From positions 32,029,706 through 32,089,705 of the forward strand of contig NC_045139.1 of assembly GCF_008831285.2 (NCBI RefSeq): a DNA stretch of 60,000 nucleotides. Direction: 5' to 3'. Source of the stretch: Nymphaea colorata (lineage: Eukaryota > Streptophyta > Magnoliopsida > Nymphaeales > Nymphaeaceae). The position numbers and the translations under genes are program-made. Below, in pieces: positions 34,932 through 47,630 of the stretch. Under the pieces are notes generated by a model. The model ran no database searches and had not been told where the DNA came from. It saw nothing but the letters and a program-made list of their open reading frames with translations. How positions within the stretch are numbered: position 1 is the stretch's first letter; each line of letters starts with the position of its first letter.

Positions 34932-36214
34932 TTTTTTTTTTTTTACCAACATGCAGCTCAAAACGTTGGTGAAAGTCGTCCTTCAGTAACATATGAGTGA
35001 AATTGCCCGTTCTATTAGGGTTGATTAGTCAATAACTTATCATATCACTTGCGAATTAGCAAAAATGTTAAATTATTTACTTAGAAATAAAAGTATATAA
35101 ATTAATTAAGAAAATAAATGCACCTAATGGCTGCTTGTGAGTACGCGCTCAATTTTTTAGACAAATTTTGAACAAGCCACCTACTCGCAAAAAGACATTA
35201 TTTTTTTTTTGTCGAAATATAACAAAATATATTTTTTAGGCCAATAGAGTGGCTTTCAAATAAGATGTTTTTTGTCATTTTATACTACAAATATTGTTGT
35301 TTACTTAAATGTTTGATGGTTTGGAATTTTGATTCAAAAATGAAAAATCTATAATCATAATTCTTCTTCAAATTGAAATGAAATCAAAATTCCAAGTTTC
35401 AATTTCTTAATTTTGAAATAAAAATATCTCATTTGTTCGGTGACCTTTCTTTAGTGGCAAACCAAAATTTACTTAATGGACACCTTCTTATCTTGATTCA
35501 TTAGTTTTGTACTTTTTTTTATTTGGTTTTCTTTTTTCCAAACAAGTAATCTATGGGAATTAAGATTAATAAAATGGGTAGGATATGGTTGGAGGGGTTT
35601 TGTCATTCTTCCATTGTGCTAATTTTGATTTTGACCGAATTACTATTTATGTTTTTAGAGAGAGAAAGACGAAATCATGGTTGCATTTGCATTGTTCTCG
35701 CACCAGAGTTGAGGCAAGGGCTAGTAGGTGATCGGGTTCTATTTCAAATTTCAGAGCATCAACTCTCTTGTGCTGCAAAAAGAGATCATCGACATGCAAA
35801 CTGATACGCGGCAAAGTGATATCTCGAGGCAACAAAAGCTAGTCATATACCTTAGGGTCTTTTTGATGCACAAAAAGAATTTAAAGTGGAAACTTTATCA
35901 TGGTAAAATTTCTCTATTTTCCAATTTGAGGTCCTGTTTGATGCACATGAAGAATTTAACGTGGTAAATTCGGCTCTTTTCTGAATGACACGATGAAATA
36001 CTCCTCTTACCATATTCGGCTCTTTTATGGCATGATCAAATACTCCTCTTACTCACTCATAAGTCATGGTTGGAACTGACTAAGCAATTCCTCACTAACA
36101 TTTGCATCTTATAGGAGGCCGAGGCCAAGCAGAAGAGGAAAAGAGAGACCCAAAAATCCTCTTTCTCTCTATAGATATCTCTCCTATTCTTGGCATTATT
36201 TGGATAGAACCTTC
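34932..36214. other. Intergenic, no gene seen; short local duplications
   Basis: A T-rich tract marks the array border. Two short tandem duplications are visible: a TTTTTGATGCACA-type word at about 35857 and again about 80 bp later, and a TACTCCTCTTAC-type word at about 35998 and 36042. Confidence 0.5.
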
Positions 36215-36785
36215 TTTACCTGCAAAAGAATATTCATTCTTGTCCCAAATTGATTGTGATGGAAAAGTTGATTAATTAGAAAATCCGTTCGACTCGAATC
36301 TCTCTCTCTCTCTCTCTTTCTTCAATGATGCATTAAAATCCAACCTTACCAGCATGTCGATGCGGTCGCCCACCGGAATCATCTCGCTGTTTGCGGTGGA
36401 CGTTACTCAGCAAAACGAATGCATTCATTCAGTGGCGGATCAACTCATCCGCTAGCTCGCAACTCCGGCCACCCAAACGGCTGGATTCTCCCCCTGCCCC
36501 TCCAATTCTCTTCCCAAGAAACCCAAACCAAGAACAAAGATGAACTGAGAGGGAGGGTTTATTGAGGAACTCGAATTCCCGACGGCTACAAGATCGCCGA
36601 AACTCCGATCTTTCCGACTGAATGGGCCGGAAAACCTGCCGAAGACTTTGCAACTCGCGGAGACGAAGGAACAGCCTGGGGAGGCATTAGATAGATACGT
36701 ATCCCGCTGCAAACGGCACATTTCCCAAGGAACCCACGTCCGATGCGACAAGCTAAAACGAGGTTTTAATTCAAAACACCATTTC

Positions 36786-36990
36786 AGGAGTTTGGATGAC
36801 ATTCAAACTTATTTTTGAGTTTTGGCAAAATCTGGTTTTCATAAAAAGATCGAGGCAAAACTGATTTTCGCCTCTAAATCAAGTTTTTCACAAAAAAACC
36901 AAGTTCTTGGTTTGTGATTTTCGCCTCTAAATCAAGTTTTTCACAAAAAAACCAAGTTCTTGGTTTGTGTCATCCAAAGGCTCCCTAAAC
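36786..36990. mobile_element. MITE-like insertion in the left arm
   Basis: Ends are GGAGTTTGGATGACA and TGTCATCCAAAGGCTCC, imperfect inverted copies. It is absent from the right arm, so it arrived after the inverted repeat formed. The ends resemble those of the element at 47068-47315. Confidence 0.45.
36863..36968. repeat. Perfect 53-bp tandem duplication
   Basis: Two copies, 36863-36915 and 36916-36968, each starting GATTTTCGCCTC and ending GGTTTGTG, inside the MITE-like insertion. Confidence 0.9.
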
Positions 36991-37404
36991 ACTTCATGTG
37001 AACGAGGAAAAATAGTATTTTTCCGTTTCTCCCTTACAACAGACAACAACTGTGGTGGTGGTGGCGGTGAGATCGTAAATCACCAAGTACAATAACAAGA
37101 AACATTCAAACAACGGCGGCTCCGCCTGTGGCCAGTGAAATGTGTATCCCCGTCTCTCTCTCTCTTGGCGATGCGCCTAAAACAAAGGGGAGGGAGGGAA
37201 GGAGCTCAATCTCATTCTCATCACTTAATGCGGCTGAAAGAAAATCTAATTTCTCTCTCTCATCTTCGTTCTTGGCGGTTGTCCCTCAACTAAAACTTTC
37301 TCTGGCTCCGCCAATGGCTATGAAAGAAGCGGAGCTGACTTCAGTTTTCGTGTTCATGCACTTGAGAGCCATTATCTATGTCCACTCCCTCCCGACACGC
37401 CGTC

Positions 37405-38320
37405 AAGAGAGATAGAAAGACGGGGATATACATTTCATAGGCCCCAGGTGGAACGGCCATTGTCTGTTGCTGTTGCACTTTGTGATTTTAAGATCTCACC
37501 ACCACCACTACAGTTGTTTTTTGTTGTCAGTAGGAGAGGAACAAAGAAGGGCCATTACATCTCCTGGTTGGGCGGCGGGTTCCTCGGGAGCCATGCTGTC
37601 TGCAGCGGGATACGTATTTATCTAATGCCTCTCCAGGCCTCGGAGACCTGCCTCCTTTCACATGGCGTCTCTGTAAGTAACGAAGTCTTTGGATTCAAGA
37701 GACCGCTGTTTCAGGGATGATGTAGTATGTGGTTGTTTCACCCCAAAACATTGGAGTATATTTATGAAACGCTAAAACTTAAGTGTCCATGAATTCTCCA
37801 GCTCATTCTTTCCCTCTCTCTCGTTCATCTTTGTTCTTGGTTTGGGTTTCTTGGAAGGAGAATTGAAAGGGCGAGCAGGTTTGTGGGGGAGAATCCGGCC
37901 GTTTGGGTTGCCGGAGTTGCAAGCAGATGAGTTGATCCGACAGTGAACGAATGCATCCGTTTTGCTGTGTTAAGTCCACCGTAAACAACGAACAGAATCT
38001 GGTGGGCGATACCATAATTGACTTGCCGCAAATATATTCCCGACATTGTACAGACATTGTTATCAGAAATCTTCCATCATATATATAAAGTTCATATATT
38101 TTGATGATGAATTATACAATTTAAAAACGCAAATGGAAATCTATATATAAACATGACAATTACACGAGCCAATCGACGTTTGTGAAATTTTTGATGCATC
38201 ATTGAAGAGAGACAGAGAGAGAAGGAATCGAATGGATTTTGAATTAGTCATTTGAGCAAGTCAATACAGTTCAAATAATCAAGTTTTCTATCACAATCAG
38301 TTTGGGAAATGAATTCCAAG
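37405..38320. repeat. Right arm of the long inverted repeat
   Basis: Inverted counterpart of 36215-37165, separated from it by a spacer of about 240 bp (37166-37404) that has no recognised content. Minus-strand frames over this arm match the plus-strand frames of the left arm and of the third copy near 56 kb, but all are broken. Confidence 0.7.
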
Positions 38321-39141
38321 TAAAGGAATCGAAAAACGTCCTATTTCTTGATGAAAGGTAAGTAAGAGTGGCAGACTGGGTATCGAACTACGGGATGTAA
38401 AAGGTTTGGATCTAACATCAAATCCAACAAAAACACCTGCAACGAACTTGGATGATGTTAAAAACCAATAAAAATAACAAAATACAAGATTTAATGTGGT
38501 TCTTCTCCAGAAAAGACCACCATTGGCCTCAAGGATCGATAGTGTAAAGACCACCATTGGCCTCAAGGATCGATAGTGTGAGGTCTTGATATTTATACTC
38601 TCTGTTTAAGATAATCTCCATATATTCTCATGGTTTTTTTTGTGCAATTCTAGATTGACTGCCCAACTTGTTGATGGCAATTCTATTATTATCTTCATTG
38701 GTTTTTTATTCTCATAAATGTTATTTCTTTATAGGGTGCAGCAATATCTTTAACAATAATAACCTTCCTCTTGTTGGGAAATCCTGTTTAATAATGTTAG
38801 TTACTTTGCATAACATTTTCCATTCTCATCCTCCTTCAAACTTAAAAACATACTTGGAAATTAGACCAAGAGATGTTTCAAATGATTTTCTTGCAATGTT
38901 AGGCCATTGACCCTCCATCTTGATGACAGTGCCAATATTATTTTCATTGGCGCCTTTACCTCCATAGATATCATTGCCGTATAGGTCACAACATTATTTT
39001 TTATACTAATAACATTCATTCTGTTGTGAAAATCTTATTTGATAACATTAAACTTTTTGCATATATAACACCTTCTATTTTCATAATAACCATCCCTCAA
39101 ATTGGATGACGTATTAGGAGAGTTCAGAACTTGAGCAAAAT
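38321..39141. repeat. Intergenic with a 34-bp perfect duplication and a diverged ~170-bp direct repeat
   Basis: Two copies of a 34-bp word at 38512-38545 and 38546-38579. Further on, 38670-38850 and 38930-39110 are diverged direct copies sharing words such as CTTCATTGG/TTTCATTGG and AATAACMTTC. No gene seen. Confidence 0.6.
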
Positions 39142-42100
39142 TCAGAGGGAATTACTATTTTCCATAGGTGTACCATAAGGAGCCAAAGAATTTGACGGTA
39201 CAGTTATCCCACCAGCTCTTAAAGAAACGAGGGAGCCACTATAACTTGACACTGCTTTGGTGGGGTCAAGGAATACAACAACAACTGTGATGTCATCATG
39301 AAAATGCCGCCTCACTCCCCGCTCGATCTTTTTCAAATCAGAGTACCGCATTTCACGCTTCTTTGCTGCTTCTTGAAGTGCAGCTTTGACCAGCCTCCTT
39401 GCAATTCCCTGCGCGTTGAAATATCAGATTTTTTGCACGAATTATGGTGTTAAGCTGCTAATCACCAATGCATTATTTTGGTAGTAGGCCAAATCATAAT
39501 GAAGTTGGCAAATATCACACTTGTTCACAAAGCAACACAGTATGATATGACCACATAATCTGTAAAAGGAATAAGGAATAGGAAAGAAACCAAAGACCAA
39601 TTATGAATAGTCTTAAGCAGGGGTACTGAAATCGAGAGAGGAGATGCTAGCAAGCTTCTTGCCATATCTGAAACGAAAGGAAGTTCAGACATTGGTTGAA
39701 AAAAAGAAAGTTAAAGAACACAAGTGAGATTATGACTTCAACTGTTTTACTGGCAGCAGAAGCTGGCTGCTGAGGAGCATGGCAAGACTAGATATTTAGA
39801 ACATAATAATACTAAACCCCGTTGTCACCGGGGTTCATAAAGGACTTGCTGAACATTTAGATAATGCTGGAGAAGGGTAGGACGAGGACACTTATGCCCG
39901 GCCAGTTACATGTATGCTAGATATTTCTTGGTGTCTATTGCCTCTACAGCACATTTCCCTCAGCATAGAAGAACAGGATTAAAATGTTTTTTTTTTCCTT
40001 ATTTCTCTCGAAACCTCATGGACAAAAGAACAACTTTAATCAAATCTTAAAAAAATGCAAGGTTTTGGTAGTACAGGGTACAAGAAAGAGCAATAAACAA
40101 ATTTCTTTTTGTTATGAGATCTTACATTGTGTGGATTATTATGAACAAGGTCAACTGCTTCCTGATTACTGAGATGCTCCCAGAGCCCATCGGAGGCAAA
40201 TATGACAAACTGATCCTGAGGTTGCAATGTGTGCACTGCAATGGATGGTTCAGCACTAAGTATTGGCCTTTTAAAGGGTTCCGGCAGACGGAATTTAGCA
40301 AATAACGGCTCCCTGTTGTACTCAGACTTCTTTAAATATATATCACCAATTGATCTAGAAATCTGCATGAGAAGTGTGCCAGGTCAGCAGAAGAGAAGTA
40401 TAAACTATTCATACATTCACTTATTTCCACAAAATAATTATCAAGTTGTCAAAGAATGTAAACTAAATGGTGGATAAGAATGAAGGCCAATCAAAGTCAA
40501 CATATTCTGGGTCCTCAGCAAGGGGATGTGCTGACTATTCTTTAGCTTCTGCATATACTGAGTTGGTGCTTATACCCCTTGTTCACTATCGTTTTCTGTT
40601 CCTTTTGTGACCCATACAGCCATACACCTTGTGCTGTCTAGGAATACAGTGCTCTGTTTGTCCTTTCTGATAGCCAAGGTATTGGAATATGCCCACTGAC
40701 ATAAATGCCTTATCTGAATAACATACTATACCACATTCTATCATTAAAAGATCTGGAACGGAACCTGGGATGGATTGCCTCACCTCCCACTAGCGTGACA
40801 TTGAAAGGCCACCCAATGAGTTGACAAACCTTACAAGAGTAGATACATGGCCTATTCATTCTGCTTGGGAGTGGGAGAGGACTACATGTGACACATTGCT
40901 AGGTCCAGGTGGGCGAGGTCTAGGGGCTTTGGCACTTGGCCCACCCCAGATTGCTGATGGGTCAGTAATCTTCTCCAAGGAACTGGGCTGGGATAGGCTA
41001 GGTCATGGTAGTCAAATGATCACTCCTAAACATGCATAATATGAGGGCTCTGTCATGCTTTGCCCACAATTTCGCATACTTAAGAACATAGTGGGATGCA
41101 GCAGGAGAGAAAAAAAAAAGTTCTTCTTAATGACCACTTGTATATAATGCTTTTTGTTCAGGGGCAATACAAAATATATAAATTGACATCCATTTATGTT
41201 GTTTTTTATATGTTTCGGAATTGGGACCAAATGTCTAAAACTTTACAATTTCTTTAAAACAGGTTGGATCTGAACAGAGAATCCTCCATGACTCTCCATG
41301 GCCTGCTGCCCGCTGGATAAATTTTTATTTTACTGAAAGTACCCAAAGAGAAAGGACTTGTGTTCCACAGTATATTTGGTTTCAAGCACGACAGCAATCA
41401 TCTTCTAGTAAAAAAAGGAAATGGTCATTCGGAATATCTCAGTCCCACCAAGATGCCTTACTACACTCCAATATCTTGAAAGTGCAACTTTGGTAGCTCT
41501 ATCCAAAGCAAGGTTTCTCCCATCTTTAATAGTCTAGTTCATCGTCTACCTAGCTCCCTTACTTTTTATCTATATTTTGACAACCCAAGCAATCTTACGT
41601 TGCGTGCTATGTGACACGGGTATGCCAGTTTCGCTCAGGTACCCATGTCGGTATGTGGGTATGCCGACATGGGTACATGTACGGCTGCATTTTAAAAATT
41701 ATATTTTCAAACTTAATTTTTTCTCTAATTTTTATTTTTCCGTTCTTTTATGTTTCCCTTCCAATAAGATTCTATATTTTACTCTCATTTTTCTTTAATT
41801 TTGAGATTTTTTTGTAAATTATAAGACTATTAGTGGCTTTTTTTTTCATTTTATCATTTTCAAAAATATAAAATTTGCGTACCCGAGTACCCACAATTTT
41901 CAAAATTCCCATGTCCGAACCCGCACCCATACTGTACCCGCACCCATGTGACATAGGCTGCATGTCAATCAAATTCTCCAGCCACCACGAAAAAAATTTC
42001 ATCAGGTTTTCCAATTCTGCCTCTCAAATTATGCCATATAGGACATCAATGCATCAGTTTCCCATCCACATTGGAGGAACAAATTGAAGGAACACCCAAA

Positions 42101-44848
42101 GCATATTGGATCAGTAGGCCTTTGTTTCCAGAACCAGTTCCTAGTTCTTAGAAGCATTTTTAAACAAGAAATCTTGCAGACATAAATAATAATTGATTTA
42201 AGAGAACAAGCATAACCATAATATCAGGGATAGGCTAGTAAGTAAGCATTCAAAAAATTAACACGATAACTCTCTCAAGTTCCTTCAGCAAATCCAACAG
42301 TGGATCCATTTTCTACAATGATCCATGTATAACAGTCTATGGCACACAATCACTTCATAGACACTGCATTTGCCAGTCAAGTTTCAACACTTGAATACCC
42401 CAGCATTGTCAAACCTATGCTGAATATTGTCAAGACCATGTCCCTCAATTCATCCTTTTTTTGTCCTGGCCAATCTTGAATTCTTGATCTTGGTTCATGC
42501 CAATATTCAAACTTGGAGAGAGACCAGCTTGTAAGGCAGGAATTATTTTGCATGCCATATGTGCATAGAGACATGGATATCTTGACAAAGATGGAAACAC
42601 AGAATGAACTTGCTTCTTTCTTGAGTTGAAGAGCTTAATCATTATATGCAATGCTTCAACCCTAAACTACATATCCATAGTCCATAGGATCTAAAGCAAA
42701 AGCAGTAGTTCTGAATACAGAAATCAACCAACGAAAGCTCGCATTCACTCCCATTGTTCATTACCAATTAGAAAACCTGTACCAGAAAGAAAGAACTACG
42801 GAAGACGGCACAGGCAGTCAGAAACTCTGAAGCTTTAATGCAGTCATCCTATCATAATATATGTCACATAGGTACGGGTACGGGTGCGGGTGTCGGTGCG
42901 GGTACGGACCATTTTTAAAAAACTTGGGTGCGGGGGTATGGCCGTACACACACATGCACATACATATATAAAAGTTAAAATGAAGAAAAAAGAGGGAAGT
43001 GGGACATTAAAATGAGGGTTTCGAAAATTTTAAAGTTAAAATGGTTTAAGAAGTTAAAATGTAAAAATCGTTAACATTAAAATTGGACAAATTTGGACTC
43101 AGTCAACATTGACCGAGTCTGAAAAAGGTCAAAAATGACCTTGGGTGCGTTGACCGCACCTGGTACGGTCAACGCAGTACCCTGCCGTACCCGTACCCGT
43201 GTCGTACCCGTACCGTGCGGGTACGTGTGACAAAGATCATAATATTTTCCAAATAAAACTTTCTTCTTTTGTCCATAAAGGCAGTCGTGCAAGTGACAAA
43301 ACAGTACAAGCAGCTCAGTAGCTTGACATCTAGGAAACTTATCAATGAATATTGTAGAAGCCTACTATGTCATCAAAATCAAAGAATGCCTGGCCAAGCA
43401 AGTAGCACAAGATACCATGTCTAGCACAAACGTTTTTCATTTAGACACCCAAAACTCGCCAATGTGAACTTGCACATAATGAAAAGAATTACAGTCTACG
43501 CAAGTAGGCTTCCAGCTGTAAAAGTAACCAGTTTGTCGACACAAACAGTCCTCAACAAAGATCAAGTTTTAAAGTCTAAAAACAATACCTGTATAAGGCC
43601 CTTCACTCGCCAGACATTATGCTTCAAAAATACTATATTCGAGTCATCAGGATGCATCGATCGCAACTCCTGCCTTATAGCTTCATTACTCGCATTATGC
43701 TCAGTGGACAATTGAATGGGCAATACTTCTCCAGTTGCCTTGACTAGCCTACCCAAGACGGCCCGAGAGTCGCCCACATTTGCTACATATAGTGTTCCGT
43801 TGCATATAATTCCAGCCAGACAACATGAACCAACTGCAGCAATCTGCGGCTTGTTAGGCCATTGCCTGGAAACGACACTGGAAAAACCTTCCTCCGTTGC
43901 CAAGAATGCCTTCCTTATGACGTCTGCTGACATAGACTGCTGCTCCGATGCGAATCCTGCTTCCATCACAGTTCCGCGTCATTCAAGCAAGTACCATTCA
44001 CCACTTGAACGCTCAAAGTTATGTCACAGCTATGCAAATAAAATTCGGAGAATCTACAGATCATTATTGAATTAAAAGAACAAGAAAATAAATGCATTCA
44101 TTACTACATTCATACGCTTAACTAGAGAATTATTGAATCCTGGTTTACCAAATAAAGGACCAACTAGTCGAGTTAAAACATGAAATTAAATTCATAAACT
44201 GCATATCAAGCATCATCAGGTTAGTTCCATGAATCAAAAGCTACCAACATTTTCCGACAAATGAGAAGCAATAAGTTGGGATCAAAAAGCCAAATATGGC
44301 AGGTAGACAATCTCAATCCCAACAGTCAGATCTAATAAAAAATTCCATGGAATCAACCAAGTATCCAACATAATTAAAATCTACCGAACTGGATCCCACT
44401 AATTTATGAGCTGTCATCACGAATTAGGCCTTCCAAAATTATAGCCGCATCACAAGAGGAGACGAGAAAAAAATGCTAATGTAGCAAAAGGCTGGCTCCG
44501 AGATGACTCACTCTTCAGGTGGTAGAAGAGGTGATCGTTGATATACCGCGAAGTCTCGGGGCCGCCGTGACCGTCGTAGACGCCGACGAAGGTGCCGCAA
44601 GGTCCGGACTCGAGCAAGCTCAACGAACCGGACTCGATCTGGCTCTGATCCTCGAGGAGGTTGTTAGCCTGGACGACAGCCATCGAAAATTCGCCATTCA
44701 GATGCTGGCCAGAGTCCTTATACCAGAGAAGGCCGTCCTGCCGTCCAACGATAGCGGCATCTCCTCCTCCGCGACTACCGTTGCCGTACCCGTCCTTGGC
44801 AGACGGCCGCCAGCAGGCGGCTACGAGCTTCATTAAGTCCGCCAACAT
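39142..44848 (-). CDS. Protein phosphatase 2C, clade D-like
   Basis: A Mg/Mn-dependent Ser/Thr phosphatase. Four coding exons on the minus strand (44512-44848, 43589-43956, 40126-40362, 39142-39408) join in phase to 402 codons plus stop. Motifs in order: [20 protein letters not shown] (DGHGG at 92-96, metal ligands), [44 protein letters not shown], and [15 protein letters not shown]. All metal-binding Asp/Gly motifs are present. The ATG is preceded two codons upstream by an in-frame TGA. The [20 protein letters not shown] segment and gene layout point to clade D. In Arabidopsis, clade D members dephosphorylate the plasma-membrane H+-ATPase and are inhibited by SAUR proteins; the same role here is inference. 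Intron 3 (40363-43588) is 3.2 kb and carries TIR elements. Confidence 0.93.
41608..41955. mobile_element. TIR element in phosphatase intron 3 (GTACCC-rich)
   Basis: Ends TATGTGACACGGGT and ACCCATGTGACATA are inverted copies with two mismatches. Sub-terminal parts are rich in GGGTATG / GTACCCG words and the middle is A/T-rich. Similar in style to 42861-43235. No clear target duplication. Confidence 0.5.
42861..43235. mobile_element. TIR element with perfect 10-bp target duplication in phosphatase intron 3
   Basis: ATCATAATAT occurs at 42851-42860 and 43236-43245. The element begins ATGTCACATAGGTACGGGTA and ends with GGGTACGTGTGACAAAG. The arms are dense in GTACGGGTGCGGGT and its complement, so single strands would fold back. 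No coding capacity. The duplication length suggests a Mutator-like family. Confidence 0.7.
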
Positions 44849-45380
44849 CCCTCATCTCATCCAGACGGGACACCAATTTTCCCTCCACATCAAAAACGAA
44901 CTGGCGGCACAGATGACGGCAGACCCTGAGCAGCAAACCCTAAAATGGCCAGATGGGGAGGCGCCAAATCTACCCCTCTTCCCTCCTTTCTTCATCCAGA
45001 GATCATGGAGGTAGCCACGAAGGCGGTACTGTTCGCAGATCTAGGGAGAGAAATAACCAAAGAGTAGGAAGAGAAAGAGGATGAGGATGGGAGCTGAAGG
45101 GAAGTGATTATTAATACTATTTTCTTGTTGGGTGCTCTTTTTTTTCGCATCTCTCGCTCTTCCGCTTCTCCTCTCTGCAGACAAAATCCATAAAAACCAA
45201 CATGGAGCTAATCTGAGACAGCCAAGCAGAAGCCAAGGGTTAGAGGGAGAGAGACCCACCAAAGCCCAAAACGGTTTGGCGTCAGGGGAGCTTTTCAAGT
45301 TGGACAATTTTCTGATGGGGCCGGCGAACACCTCCTCTCTCTCTCTCTCTCTCTCTCTCCATTGATGATGACGCATCATT
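44849..45380 (-). promoter_or_regulatory. 5'UTR/promoter side of the phosphatase gene
   Basis: On the minus strand this is GA-rich near 45360-45329 (GAGAGA run), a common feature of plant 5'UTRs. The transcription start and TATA box could not be fixed. Confidence 0.4.
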
Positions 45381-45608
45381 TTTAATTACCCTTCCCCACT
45401 CCCTTTCCTTTTCGCCTCTCTCTCTGTCACTGTTCCATTGTCACCAGCAGTGCAACCCGTCAGAAAAAATGGAATAAGAAATAGAATTATCCCAACAAAA
45501 GTAATATATATATTTTTTAAATTTTCTAGTCAAACCAAGCTCTTCAAATCCATTACAGGTGTTATTTATTTCATTTCATTTTGGTGTCTGAGAGATGTGT
45601 TTTCAAAT

Positions 45609-45642
<34 letters not shown>

Positions 45643-47067
45643 GATCCCATGTGTTTTAAGGTAGGTAATCATGGTCGCCATCAGGCTTCAACCCATCTAC
45701 ATGGGGCCAGCTGAGCGACTCCTCTTCAACATTTGCAGTTTACAGTAAAACAACCAAGAGAAACACTATTCACCAATATCATAAAGCCAAAGAAGAATGT
45801 CCTGTTGGGTGTCATTAATAAGGGTATCTGCATATGGATATAGTTGATTGTATCAGATTTTCCATTTATTGGGATCTCCTGTCTTTGTTATTAGTCCAGA
45901 AAAACCTTAGCATGATTATGTTCATGACAGCTCAATACAGCCTTCATTGATTGTTACCTCTGAGGCTGAGGTCCAGCCGAGCCCATTCACTGCATGCTCT
46001 GCTCACTCAAGTCGGCAGAGCACAGTCACTACCGGACAGCAGGTCAATGCCAAGCTAGCCTTCTGCTGGCATCTCCAATATCTTTACATATAGATAGAGA
46101 CTGTATCTAAGCAAGACATACCCAAGTTCTTGATCGCATCGCTTTCATTAGACTAGACACTTAATTGTATAAAAAAAAATGTATATAGAACTAAAAGGGC
46201 AATTCAGTTTCTCTTTTTCATCACCTGTACATGCCCAAGTTTTTTACTGCTGCAGTTCCATCAGACTAGATAAATATAACATATGAAGCAATGTTTATGA
46301 GATCAAAAAGGGGTTTCTGTTGTCTTTTTAGAAATGGGTAGTTTTTTTTTTTAATCTTTGTTACTCTGGAGGTGAAGAATGAGAGGTAAAACAAAGGAAT
46401 TATTGATGCAGTGTGGATAAGTTCAGAAGAGGATTGGGTTTGTAACTTTGTTCTTCCTGCTGCTCGAAATTAATTCTTCTATAAATTGAAGGAAGACTCA
46501 AAAGTATCAGCAGGGAGAGAAATGACTAGAACTGCCCTCTTTGGGGTGCTGTCTTCTCCTAGAGAAAGGTGGTCTTTTGGGCAAACAACTGCCGACCTCG
46601 CTAAAAGAAAAGAATGGCCATGGTCAAAAGGTTCTGTCAGTCATTTCGTGGTCTGGAGTTGTACAGCAATGACGACAATGGCTCATACGCGCTCCTGGCT
46701 TGGCTTAAATTAGCCACTGTGGATCTTTTGGAATGTGACATCTGCCTGTGCCATCACCATCTTCTTCTTCCACCTTCACTTTTCATGGTGCTCTGAACAT
46801 GAACCACACAAAGCTCCTCTTCTGGTTTCAGTGTTTTTATCCAACAACTTCAGGAAAAGGGCCTCGGGATTGTCATCATCTGGGAGAGACGGGTAGATTC
46901 TGGGGAATGCTAAATAGATCTCAATAAATTCTAGCCGCCTTTGTTCAGACATTTTCTGAACAGGTGATCCACTGTTCATCTTGCCAGTTTGTCATCAAAC
47001 CAGCCACTTCAATCTTTCTGCCGCCCGCAGCACCGAAAAAATCGTATATCCCAAAAATATTTCGAAG
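45381..47067. other. Intergenic; GA microsatellite and one unrecognised ORF
   Basis: A GA repeat lies at 45609-45642. No recognisable gene otherwise, apart from a minus-strand ORF at 46776-46979. Confidence 0.5.
46776..46979 (-). CDS. Unrecognised small ORF (67 codons)
   Basis: The translation looks protein-like: MSEQRRLEFIEIYLAFPRIY, then acidic PDDDNPEALFLKLLDKNTET, then a Cys/His tail. No upstream or downstream exons could be joined to it. It may be a relict exon or chance. Confidence 0.25.
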   Translation of the reverse strand: MNSGSPVQKMSEQRRLEFIEIYLAFPRIYPSLPDDDNPEALFLKLLDKNTETRRGALCGSCSEHHEK

Positions 47068-47315
47068 GTGTTTGGATGAGACCACAAAACCATGTTTTTA
47101 GCGTATTTGGGTGACATTAGTAGTGGGTTTGAGGAAAACCCAGTTTTGATAAAACCTGATTTTTTAAAAACAAGTAAAAGACCTAGCTCCCTTGGGTTAT
47201 TGAAAAACCAGGTTTTAGATACATCACTTAAAGAAAAAAACAAGGTTTTTAAAATTCATTAAAAAACTAAAAAAATTTCAAAAAACTGGACTAGATGAAG
47301 GTGTCATCCAAACAC
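47068..47315. mobile_element. MITE-like element with GTGTTTGGATGA termini
   Basis: Left end GTGTTTGGATGAGACC (47068) and right end GGTGTCATCCAAACAC (to 47315) are inverted copies. The interior has mirrored AAACCAGGTTTT/AAAACCTGATTTT words. No coding capacity and no clear target duplication. Confidence 0.6.
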
Positions 47316-47630
47316 TTTATTCAAGGAGAGACAAAAAACTGTGCCACTTAAATTTCAAACAAAAAATTAACATGCTAATTTAAAAGCGGTTTGGGTTCTA
47401 GTTATTTTCCATCAAACTTATTGATTTTTCTTCTCCTAAGATTTTAATGCTCTACTAGGTGTTTATCTTTTAGAGTCCTGCTATCTAATCAGAGTATAGA
47501 TCATTATGATTGTTAGGAGAAAAACAATAACAAAAAAATGATTGGTATTTTTTTTTATATATGAGTGGTTTAGAACTAGATTAATTAATTGTAGTACGAG
47601 GTCGAACTACACCAATCAGATCCTCGTCAA

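Larger units (their letters stand above)
36215..37165. repeat. Left arm of a long inverted repeat (foldback element)
   Basis: Blocks match the right arm (37405-38320) in reverse order and opposite strand. Examples: CCCAAATTGATTGTGAT at 36244; AGAAACCCAAACCAAGAACA near 36520; GAGGCATTAGAT near 36681; GGCGGTGAGATCGTAAATCA near 37063; AAATGTGTATCCCCGTCT at 37138. The arm is longer than its partner because of an inserted MITE-like element (36786-36990). No transposase frame seen. Confidence 0.7.

Noticed and set aside
36452-36802. Minus-strand 116-codon ORF in the foldback arm as a gene
   Set aside because: The frame is broken in the other two arm copies and no family is recognised.
44519-44836. 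Plus-strand ORFs of 105-117 codons at the phosphatase first exon
   Set aside because: They are shadows of the well-supported minus-strand exon.
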